Below are positions 26,058 to 34,051 of a DNA stretch of 64,000 nt, one piece after another. Where the stretch lies: NCBI GenBank assembly GCA_047975205.1, contig JBKEDC010000021.1:1-64000 (forward strand), in the 5' to 3' direction. The translations under genes and the position numbers were made by a program. The notes below the pieces were generated by a model. The model did no database searches and was not told where the DNA came from. It saw only the letters and a list, made by a program, of their open reading frames with translations. This DNA comes from JBKEDC01 sp047975205 (GTDB taxonomy: Bacteria; Bacteroidota; Bacteroidia; Bacteroidales; Prolixibacteraceae). Every line of letters begins with the position of its first letter. Position 1 is the stretch's first letter.

Positions 26058-26438
26058 CTATGACAAGACATGCTCTGCAAGCAGACGTTGAACATCATAT
26101 ACATTTACCGACTTATTAAACTGCTTGCTGATACTCGGTTCCGTTTCACTCGATACCCATATCTTTAACTCTGCATCTAAATCGAAAGTACCTGCTGTTT
26201 CGATGCTAAAACGAGAAATACTTTTATATGCCACCGATCTGTACTCTCTCTTACTGCCTGAAACTCCTTGCACATCGATTAGTATAATGCGCTTATTCGT
26301 AAATATAAAAGTGTCTCGAAACAATTTAAAGGCAGCTTCCACAGTTTCTCCTGTTATGAATAATTGAGCATATTTCTGCTCTATACTTTCCGCACTAACT
26401 TCTGATGAATTCCCTAATATACTGCTAAATAATTTCAT
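26058..26438 (-). CDS. PH-domain protein (bacterial PH domain)
   Basis: The 126-residue protein has a bacterial PH-like fold: FRDTFIFTNKRIILIDVQGVSGSKREYRSVAYKSISRFSIETAGTFDLDAELKIWVSS. The pattern TNKRII...VQG...G.K..Y.S..Y..I..FS.ETAG is typical of the YvlB/YozO-type bacterial PH family. It is cytoplasmic, with no signal. It opens the PH-LemA-TPM-YgcG operon. The role of this family is unknown. Confidence 0.85.
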   Translation of the reverse strand: MKLFSSILGNSSEVSAESIEQKYAQLFITGETVEAAFKLFRDTFIFTNKRIILIDVQGVSGSKREYRSVAYKSISRFSIETAGTFDLDAELKIWVSSETEPSISKQFNKSVNVYDVQRLLAEHVLS

Positions 26439-26579
26439 ATTCTTCTTTAATTAATGTACTTCGGCAAGGTAGTAAAAAAGAGTAATTCACTTCTTGCGGG
26501 CAAACAATTAAATCATCGACTTTCGATTAATGTTTTATTTTAATCGGTAAATAACCGGGAATCAATAGTCAATACTTAA

Positions 26580-27413
26580 TCAGATAGTAATTTCACCATC
26601 AAAAACAAATTTTGCTGCTCCGGTCATAAATACTTTATTACTTACTTTATCCCATTCGATGAGTAAGTTCCCACCCAATAACTCTACTTCACAGATTGGC
26701 TGCGTTAATCCATTCAATACATTAGATACCACAGTGGCACAAGCTCCTGTTCCGCAAGCAAGTGTTTCTCCGGCTCCTCGCTCCCACACACGCATCTTGC
26801 AATAGTGCTCGTTTACTATTTGCACAAACTCCGTGTTTATACGATTAGGGAATAGTTCATGATTTTCAAAATGCATACCGAGTTTCTCTAAATCTAAATC
26901 AACAACATTATCCACATAGGTTACTGCATGAGGATTACCCATAGAAACTCCGGTCAGCCGATAAGTCTTTTCGTTTACCTTAATCAGCTCATTCTCAAAA
27001 GTATCTTTATCGCTACTAATGGGAATTAAGCTAGGCTTCAATATTGGTTCTCCCATATCTACTTTAACTGTTGTTGTTTCATCATTTTCAACCGTAAGCC
27101 ATAGCGTTTTAATTCCTGCAAGAGTTTCAATAGTAAGCTCTTTTTTATTGGTCAAACCCTTATCATGTACAAATTTACCTACACAGCGGATACCATTACC
27201 ACACATTTCGCCTTGCGATCCATCGGCATTGTACATGTCCATCTTAAAATCAGCCATTGTTGATTTTTTAATCAAGATTAGTCCGTCACTACCAATTCCA
27301 AAGTGTCTATCACTTACCTTCCGAGCTACTTCACTCGGTTTATTTAAATCAGTTTGGGTGCAATCAACATACACATAATCATTGCCCAAACCTTCCATTT
27401 TTGTAAATTTCAT
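26580..27413 (-). CDS. dapF: Diaminopimelate epimerase
   Basis: Interconverts LL- and meso-diaminopimelate for lysine and peptidoglycan synthesis. The 277-residue length is normal. Both catalytic cysteines are visible: EMCGNGIRCVGKFV (first Cys, about residue 73) and ACGTGACATVV (second Cys, about 218). Other family parts are MEGLGNDYVYVD at the start, GNPHAVTYVD, and WERGAGETLACGTG. A full-consensus promoter lies about 60 bp upstream. The next minus-strand gene (PH domain) is 141 bp away, so dapF is probably monocistronic. Confidence 0.95.
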   Translation of the reverse strand: MKFTKMEGLGNDYVYVDCTQTDLNKPSEVARKVSDRHFGIGSDGLILIKKSTMADFKMDMYNADGSQGEMCGNGIRCVGKFVHDKGLTNKKELTIETLAGIKTLWLTVENDETTTVKVDMGEPILKPSLIPISSDKDTFENELIKVNEKTYRLTGVSMGNPHAVTYVDNVVDLDLEKLGMHFENHELFPNRINTEFVQIVNEHYCKMRVWERGAGETLACGTGACATVVSNVLNGLTQPICEVELLGGNLLIEWDKVSNKVFMTGAAKFVFDGEITI

Positions 27414-27472
27414 ATTCTTTTCTTTTTTCCGGTTCTATTTTCATAACACTCGGATACACCGAGCTATTTAAT

Positions 27473-27502
27473 CAAAGGTACTAATATTTTACTAGATGCA
27501 AA
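27473..27502 (-). promoter_or_regulatory. dapF promoter
   Basis: On the minus strand TTTG (27502-27499), 18 bp, then TACCTTTG (27480-27473): both boxes match the Bacteroidetes consensus. The leader of about 55 nt contains a short CTCGG/CCGAG hairpin. Confidence 0.7.
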
Positions 27503-27572
27503 CAATGAACAAGAAGCTAATGTCTCACACCATCATCCCAGATGAAGAAACTGTAATCGTTGAACAATTTTA

Positions 27573-27620
27573 CAAACAAATAATAGGGCATCTCAAAAGA
27601 AATGCCCTATTGTTTGTTTG
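27573..27620 (-). terminator. Terminator at the end of PUL unit C
   Basis: A 19-bp stem (27573-27591 with 27602-27620) with one G-U pair and a 10-nt loop, 13 bp after the stop of the last PUL gene. It marks the downstream end of the locus. Confidence 0.8.
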
Positions 27621-27633
27621 GTGAGTTATACGT

Positions 27634-29559
27634 TTAGAATTTCACGCTAATCACATAGAATGCATTTCCCTCTGCATGAAGCTCAATTTCATTATGATTT
27701 AAATCTAATGTCATCTGATGAGGAACAATATTATTCGGATGGGCCAACGTATTTACAGCTTCAGGATCGTTCGATTGCAAATAAGTTACATGAGCCTCTT
27801 TGGCACTTGTCTTCAAACCTTTCAGATTTAAGTTCACAGATTGGCTATCAGTACCTGCATTGACTACTTTTATGATGATTTCTGACTTATTTCTATCTAC
27901 ACATGCCGTAGCATAAAGTTTATTCTCTCCGGCAATAACCTTTCCGGCTTGCGTAATGGGCAAAACATTTGTTCCTTTATTATGTGCATACATCTGCTGC
28001 ACATAATAATTAGGTGTACACACTGTAGATAAGTTGTTAAACCAAATCATATCAGGTTTCCATTGCCATGCATCAACGTGAGCAAACAGCGGTGCATAAG
28101 TAGCCAAATGAACCACATCGGCATTACGCTCCAATCCAGTCATGAATGCAGCTTCACAAATGGCAGACAAAGCATTATTATCTCTCGATTTATGATGACA
28201 AGCATATTCACCGGCAAATACTTTCGGACCTTTTCTATCGTAATTGTCATATCTATTTGCATTTTGAAGAAACCATTCCGGACTACGATAATAGTGTTCA
28301 TCAACTAAGTCTACATCAAGTTTTTTCATTTCCGGCCACAGATAATCAAAATCTTTACCATCAGGAGCAGGACCTGAACTACCCACTATTTTTACTTCCG
28401 GATATTGTTTGTGAATAGCATCCATAAACAATTTTAATCGAGTGACATAATCTTCTCCCCATTGCTCATTACCTATTCCAATCATTTTAAGATTAAAAGG
28501 CTCAGGATGCCCCATATCGGCACGAACTTTCCCCCATTTTGTTTCAGCTGAACCATTAGCAAACTCAATCAAATCTAATGCATCTTGGATGTATGGCTGT
28601 AAATCTTCCACAGCTACTTTTTCTTTACTTTCATACTGACAAGCCAAACCACAACTTACCACAGGAAGCGGATCTGCTCCTATATCTTCACTTAGTAAGA
28701 AATACTCATAAAATCCTAAGCCATAAGTTTGATAATAATCCGGATAAAAACGATACTTAAAGGTATAATTCCAACGATTTTCGTTAATCGGACGATTTTC
28801 CACGGCTCCGATACTATTTTTCCACTGATAACGTGTGTCGAGTGTGTTTCCTTCTATAATACATCCTCCGGGAAATCGAAAAACCCCCGGATGCAGATTA
28901 TAAAGTGCCTCGACTAAGTCTTTGCGCAATCCATTTTTTCGTCCTTTCCATGTATTGGTAGGAAATAAGGAAATATGATCTAAATCTACCTTGGCCTGCG
29001 TTTCGAGCACAATTCTTATTTTTCCTTTTTCACTTGTTTCTCTCGATTTAATAACACATTCGTACTTATCCCAATCTTTGGATGAAACAACAACTTCGCC
29101 CTTGCCTATCGCATCGTTATGTCCATTTATAAATTCGATTCTAAATTTAGCATCTGCACCATCAATCACGCGGGCATAAAATGAGAAACGATAAGTATTA
29201 TTCTTTTTATAGCCGATACCAACGAAACCATCATTTTCTAAACCGGTTCCTCTACGTAGGCCTTTTTCATTCATTTGCACGTAATGCGGATTTTTATCGA
29301 AGCAAGGATTTTCATCCATTACTTGCACATCTCCGAAGGGAGTCCAACCCACAAAAGGCTGATCGAATTCAAAAGAGCGATTTTTAATCAATTCGGCATA
29401 TAATCCACCATCAGCACCAAAGTTGATATCTTCAAAAAAGATACCATACATATTCGGTTGAATTTCTGCCCCAACCTTATTCGTTTCCACCACAAACTCT
29501 TGTTGTGCCCATGAAAAGGTGTGGACGAACATGCATACTAAAAACAAGATTTTTTTCAT
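27634..29559 (-). CDS. GH51 alpha-L-arabinofuranosidase, secreted
   Basis: The 641-residue enzyme removes terminal alpha-L-arabinofuranose. It has a signal peptide (KKILFLVCMFVHTFSWA), then the GH51 start IQPNMYGIFFEDINFGADGGLYAELIKNRSFEF. A carbohydrate-binding-like insert (about residues 80-190) is followed by the catalytic barrel. The acid/base Glu is in IGIGNEQWGED and the nucleophile Glu in KVFAGEYACHH; FRFPGGCIIEGN is also typical. It is the last gene of PUL unit C, 40 bp after the GH43 gene. It is a paralogue of the longer GH51 at 41930-44479 but lacks that protein's N-terminal module. Confidence 0.92.
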   Translation of the reverse strand: MKKILFLVCMFVHTFSWAQQEFVVETNKVGAEIQPNMYGIFFEDINFGADGGLYAELIKNRSFEFDQPFVGWTPFGDVQVMDENPCFDKNPHYVQMNEKGLRRGTGLENDGFVGIGYKKNNTYRFSFYARVIDGADAKFRIEFINGHNDAIGKGEVVVSSKDWDKYECVIKSRETSEKGKIRIVLETQAKVDLDHISLFPTNTWKGRKNGLRKDLVEALYNLHPGVFRFPGGCIIEGNTLDTRYQWKNSIGAVENRPINENRWNYTFKYRFYPDYYQTYGLGFYEYFLLSEDIGADPLPVVSCGLACQYESKEKVAVEDLQPYIQDALDLIEFANGSAETKWGKVRADMGHPEPFNLKMIGIGNEQWGEDYVTRLKLFMDAIHKQYPEVKIVGSSGPAPDGKDFDYLWPEMKKLDVDLVDEHYYRSPEWFLQNANRYDNYDRKGPKVFAGEYACHHKSRDNNALSAICEAAFMTGLERNADVVHLATYAPLFAHVDAWQWKPDMIWFNNLSTVCTPNYYVQQMYAHNKGTNVLPITQAGKVIAGENKLYATACVDRNKSEIIIKVVNAGTDSQSVNLNLKGLKTSAKEAHVTYLQSNDPEAVNTLAHPNNIVPHQMTLDLNHNEIELHAEGNAFYVISVKF

Positions 29560-29599
29560 ATTACTTTATTTTGATCATCGCATATTTAGACTTAAGGAG

Positions 29600-31555
29600 T
29601 TATTGCACGCCCTCTGAAGTCATTTCTATTTTTTTAATTGTGCCATCTTTCTCATACTTGAATTTTTCGGCACAAACAGCGCGGCTATAACTTGTTCCCC
29701 CATCTTGTCTGGCTCCGTTGTGATATATAAAATACCATTCGTCTTTCAATTCGATAATGGCGGGATGAGTTGTATTGCTATTCGCAGGCACTTCTGTTAA
29801 TTTACCTTGGAATGTCCATGGTCCGTTAATACTCTTCGATGTTGCATAAACGATATATTCCGGCCATCCACTCGCATAAGTCAGATAATATATATCTTTA
29901 TATTTATGCACCCATGGTGCTTCCGTAAAATTAGGGTTTCCATCAGAATCAGTAAGTGGAATATGCTTTACATCTCCATCTATTTCTATCATATTATCTT
30001 TTAATTTGGCATAATAACAATCTTTATTGCCCCAAAAGATCCATGCGTCATCATTATCGTCGATATAAATTGCAGGGTCAATCACTGCCCAAGAGTGGCT
30101 AGACACGTAACAATCTTTATTGGTAAGCAACGGTTTTCCCAAAGCATCTTTAAAAGGACCTCTCGGATTATCGGCAACAGCCACTCCAATTCCGCACCAA
30201 TTCGTACTCACATACATATACCATTTACCATTGCGTTCTTGCACTTGTGCTGCATAAGCTTGCTTACTATTTGCCCACTTGAACTCATCGATAGTTAATG
30301 GCACCGGATATTCTGTCCAAGTTTTAAAGTCTGCAGTAGAAAAAAGCAGCCAATCTTTCATCACATAACCTTTTTGATTCGGGTGCATATCGTGTCCTGT
30401 ATACATCCACACGGTATCGTTATGCACGAATGGAGCAGGGTCGGCAGTAAAGTGGTGTTTAATTATTGGATTCCCGTGCGATTCAAAAGTGAATGTATCG
30501 CCGGCTTCTTTAGGTTGAAGCAAAGAAGCCGGAACACCTCCCCACTTCTGCTGCAAAAGTCTGGCTTCATTCTTTGTAATACCGATTACACTTCCATGTC
30601 TGGGATTAAAATTTTTAGTAAATGATTCCGGTTCATCGGTAAATCGATATAAATCTTTACTCCTTTGAAATTCAAATCTTCCGTCTGAATATACATCATA
30701 CATCAGTAAATATTCATTGGAATTATTTAATTTGAAAACACTCGACCCCTCAACTTTAGTAGATTTATCTGCATAAGCATCTAAATACTTGAAGTCTTCT
30801 TTCCAAGGTCCTTTTAAAGATTTCGATGTTGCTTGTTGAATACCATTTTTGATCACTTTATCATTTTCATCTTTTGTATGCCCTTTGTAGAAGAAATGAT
30901 ATATTCCATCTTTATATACAATATCGCCATCAATCCCGCCATACTTCGGGCTGAACATCAGCTTAGGCTCTTTTTCAAAACCTGTAAAATCTTTATTAGC
31001 ATAAGCACAATAGAAATCGAGTTTTTCATCATTCTGATATCTCACCGTGAAATAAACCAAATACTTTTTTGCCTTGATATCATAAATTGTTTGCGGAGCC
31101 CAAATCCATTTCACCTTGCCAAAATTCTTAGGGTAAAGTTTAGCTAAATCGATAATGCTGCTCGACCATCTTGTTAAACTATCCGATTTCATCATTACTA
31201 TTCCGGGATTGGAATCCCAACCATTCTTAGCCGTATTCATATCAGTAGCTACCATATAAAAGCCACTGTTATCTTCTTTTCTGAGAATATGTGGATCGCG
31301 TATTCCTCCCGTTTGCGAGATATCTGCCGATGAAATAATCTTTCTATTGTTGTTTATACTAGTCCAGTGAAAACCATCTTCACTCACCGCAAACCTCAGT
31401 TGCTCGTATTCCGACCGGCCAACTTTACCATCGAAATAAGCAAATAAATAACCATCAAATTTAGGGTTAGCATTCGGGATCTTTGCATCTACAGCATTTG
31501 AGAACAAAGAAGTTAGAACTATTAATATTGTTATTAATCCTTTCATACGCATCAT
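29600..31555 (-). CDS. Two-module GH43 glycosidase (probable arabinosidase/xylosidase)
   Basis: 651 residues: signal peptide, then two five-bladed propeller modules. Module 1 (about 25-335) has the catalytic base Asp in GGIRDPHIL near residue 86, the second Asp in GGIDGDIVYKDG, and the acid Glu in KVEGSSVF. Module 2 (about 355-640) has TADPAPFVHNDTVWMYTGHD (base, about 371), VIDPAIYIDDND (second Asp) and FTEAPWVHKYKDIYYLTYA (acid Glu, about 544). Both look catalytically complete, which is unusual. Its start overlaps the stop of the GH2 gene at 31555 by one base (TAATG), implying coupled translation. GH43 enzymes mostly act on alpha-L-arabinofuranosides or beta-xylosides. Confidence 0.9.
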   Translation of the reverse strand: MMRMKGLITILIVLTSLFSNAVDAKIPNANPKFDGYLFAYFDGKVGRSEYEQLRFAVSEDGFHWTSINNNRKIISSADISQTGGIRDPHILRKEDNSGFYMVATDMNTAKNGWDSNPGIVMMKSDSLTRWSSSIIDLAKLYPKNFGKVKWIWAPQTIYDIKAKKYLVYFTVRYQNDEKLDFYCAYANKDFTGFEKEPKLMFSPKYGGIDGDIVYKDGIYHFFYKGHTKDENDKVIKNGIQQATSKSLKGPWKEDFKYLDAYADKSTKVEGSSVFKLNNSNEYLLMYDVYSDGRFEFQRSKDLYRFTDEPESFTKNFNPRHGSVIGITKNEARLLQQKWGGVPASLLQPKEAGDTFTFESHGNPIIKHHFTADPAPFVHNDTVWMYTGHDMHPNQKGYVMKDWLLFSTADFKTWTEYPVPLTIDEFKWANSKQAYAAQVQERNGKWYMYVSTNWCGIGVAVADNPRGPFKDALGKPLLTNKDCYVSSHSWAVIDPAIYIDDNDDAWIFWGNKDCYYAKLKDNMIEIDGDVKHIPLTDSDGNPNFTEAPWVHKYKDIYYLTYASGWPEYIVYATSKSINGPWTFQGKLTEVPANSNTTHPAIIELKDEWYFIYHNGARQDGGTSYSRAVCAEKFKYEKDGTIKKIEMTSEGVQ

Positions 31556-34041
31556 TATTGCACTTGAATATTTGTTTCAGCCAATTTCAGCCAATTTCCA
31601 GTAAATTGAATATTTATATTACCGTCGGCTTTCTCACCTACTTTAATATAAGCCACCATACGTCCGTGATACACTCGTTGTTTATTGTCAGTATAATCTG
31701 TCATATCACTATTATTACTAGCTTCTAAACCTAATAGTTTGGCATCTCCTTGAATATGACAAGCAATTTCATCATCAGAAAGCATGACCGGAATACCGTT
31801 TTCATCAATTACTTGAATAATTACCTGTGCCACACCACCTTTAGCAACTTTCTCATTTCCTGAGATTATTTTAATGGCGGCAGGTCGCCCGGAAGATTGA
31901 ATGGCATATTGACTTACTTTCTTGCCATCTTTATCCATACCCACTACTTCCAATTTTCCTTTTTCATACGGAATATCCCAATAAATAATTCCCGTTTTTT
32001 CGTCATACGGTTTCTTTTTGCCAACCATCTTACCATTCAAGTAAAGTTCGGCTTGTGCAGCATTGGTATAACAAACTACTCTGATAGGCTGATTTTCTCG
32101 ATAGTTCCAAATAGCCCATGCATCCATAGATGGAACTTTTTCTCCACCTTTGCCGGCTTCTAATTGCGACCAAACATCTTGTAAGTCCTCGCTTTCGCCC
32201 ACACCGGGTGTAGGATAAGTTCCGATATACGCCATTGGCTTATCCGACCATAATGACTCGCGGAAATATCCCCTCGGCTTTTTTAAACCTCCAAATTCTA
32301 ATAATCCGGAATAGAAACCTCTTGATGGCCATCTTCCTGATTCTCCCAAATAATCGATGCCTGTCCATAGGAACTGACCAAATATAAAATCTCGTGAAGT
32401 TACTGCTTGCCATGCCGACAATTCGTGGCGGTTTTCACTTCCGAAGATTACTCTATTCGGATACTCCTTATGGTCGTGGTCATATAATCCTTCGGTATAA
32501 TTGTATCCGGTAATATCTAAAGCTCCCGGATAGGCTGTTTGATTTGACATGGCAACACCTGCTAATCCGGCTGTTGTTGGTCTTGATTTATCATATTGTT
32601 TCACTACGGCAACCAATCGTTTGGCAATATCACCCAACTGCATAGCATCGGGAGCATCTTTTTTATAGCCACCGAATATGGGTTGGGTAAAACCTGTTTC
32701 TCCTCCTCCGGCAAGCACGGGATGAGAATATGGGTCATTCGGATAATCCACTTCGTTACCTATGCTCCATGCAAAAACAGAAATATGGTTTCTATCGCGT
32801 TTCACCTGGTCGGCTAAATCTCTACTGCTCCATTCCTCGAAGAAATCATATGATCCCTGATAGCTCGGAGTTCCGGCATTCCAGCCTTCAAGCCATTTCC
32901 GTTTAGGAAATTCCCATTCATCGAAAGCTTCATCCATTACCAACAGCCCCAACTCATCACACAATTCATAAAGATGCGGTGCTTGCGGATTATGGCTTGT
33001 TCGGATAGCATTAACCCCTATTTCTTTCAAATTAATTAATCGTCGTTTCCAAACTTCTTTAGTTATGGCTGAGCCCAAAACTCCACCATCATGGTGCAAA
33101 CATACACCTTTAACTTTCATCCACTCTCCGTTTAAAGCAAATCCTTTATTCGGATCGAAAGTAAAATGTCGGAAACCTGTTTTTGTTGTTGTCTCGTCAA
33201 TCACTTTACCATTCTCAAGCACAGTTGTTTTTAAAGTGTAGAGATTAGGTGTAGAAATTGACCATAAATCCGGATTTGAAACTCGCATTGCTACCTGAAT
33301 CTTATTGGTATCGGTTGCTGCAATATTTAATTTGCCGGAAGACTTTGCCACAACTTTACCCGAAGGCGATAATAATTCATTCTTAACCAATAAGGATTTC
33401 ATTTCTTTTGCTCCGTTATTTACGGCAACTCCCACATGAAGATTATATCCTTTTTTCATTTTCTCCGGATAAGCATAAACTCCCCATTGCGCAATATGCG
33501 TAGGGTTTGCATATACTAACCAGACATCGCGATATATTCCCGAACCGGTGTACCAACGGGAGTCAGCCGACTTGGAATGATCAACCTTCACTGCAATAAC
33601 ATTGTCTTCTCCATACTTAATGTAAGGAGTAGCATCATACATGAAAGAAATGTATCCATTCGGACGATAGCCTAATGACTTTCCATTAATAAATACTTCA
33701 CTTCGATTATATACACCTTCAAAGTATAGGTAAACTTTCTCTCCTTTTTTGCTTTCAGGCACTGTGAGATGTTTACGATACCAGCCAATTCCACCCGGCA
33801 AATATCCGGTTGCACTGGCTAAAGTTGGGCTAAGCTGTTGCCTAACGCTCCAATCATGAGGTAAATCAACAACTTGCCACCTTTCATCTTTCAAGCTTTG
33901 TTGTTCTCCGTTTTCAACATCTTTTAATTCAAATTTCCAATTATGGTTAATACATTCGGCATCTCCAAAGCCAGGTTGTGCATTTCCCAAATGGGCAGTA
34001 AATAGCAAAGCAATTAATGCGAGTATTTTTCTTATATTCAT
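31555..34041 (-). CDS. GH2 family glycosidase (beta-galactosidase-like)
   Basis: 828 residues with a signal peptide (about 1-21). Domain order is a sugar-binding jelly roll (from FELKDVENG, with LPHDWSVRQQL), immunoglobulin-like domain, TIM barrel, and C-terminal Ig-like domains of the kind found in Bacteroides GH2 enzymes. The acid/base Glu is in SIGNEVDYPND (about residue 428) and the nucleophile Glu in FGSENRHE (about 534). Activity on beta-galactosides is likely, but GH2 also covers beta-glucuronidase, beta-mannosidase and beta-arabinosidase. It is 10 bp from the GH2 gene upstream and overlaps GH43 downstream. Confidence 0.9.
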   Translation of the reverse strand: MNIRKILALIALLFTAHLGNAQPGFGDAECINHNWKFELKDVENGEQQSLKDERWQVVDLPHDWSVRQQLSPTLASATGYLPGGIGWYRKHLTVPESKKGEKVYLYFEGVYNRSEVFINGKSLGYRPNGYISFMYDATPYIKYGEDNVIAVKVDHSKSADSRWYTGSGIYRDVWLVYANPTHIAQWGVYAYPEKMKKGYNLHVGVAVNNGAKEMKSLLVKNELLSPSGKVVAKSSGKLNIAATDTNKIQVAMRVSNPDLWSISTPNLYTLKTTVLENGKVIDETTTKTGFRHFTFDPNKGFALNGEWMKVKGVCLHHDGGVLGSAITKEVWKRRLINLKEIGVNAIRTSHNPQAPHLYELCDELGLLVMDEAFDEWEFPKRKWLEGWNAGTPSYQGSYDFFEEWSSRDLADQVKRDRNHISVFAWSIGNEVDYPNDPYSHPVLAGGGETGFTQPIFGGYKKDAPDAMQLGDIAKRLVAVVKQYDKSRPTTAGLAGVAMSNQTAYPGALDITGYNYTEGLYDHDHKEYPNRVIFGSENRHELSAWQAVTSRDFIFGQFLWTGIDYLGESGRWPSRGFYSGLLEFGGLKKPRGYFRESLWSDKPMAYIGTYPTPGVGESEDLQDVWSQLEAGKGGEKVPSMDAWAIWNYRENQPIRVVCYTNAAQAELYLNGKMVGKKKPYDEKTGIIYWDIPYEKGKLEVVGMDKDGKKVSQYAIQSSGRPAAIKIISGNEKVAKGGVAQVIIQVIDENGIPVMLSDDEIACHIQGDAKLLGLEASNNSDMTDYTDNKQRVYHGRMVAYIKVGEKADGNINIQFTGNWLKLAETNIQVQ

Positions 34042-34051
34042 AGTTTGTATT

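Noticed and set aside
26524..26546. dapF terminator hairpin CGATTAA/TTAATCG
   Set aside because: Only 7 bp, A/T-rich, 9-nt loop and no T-run; not convincing.
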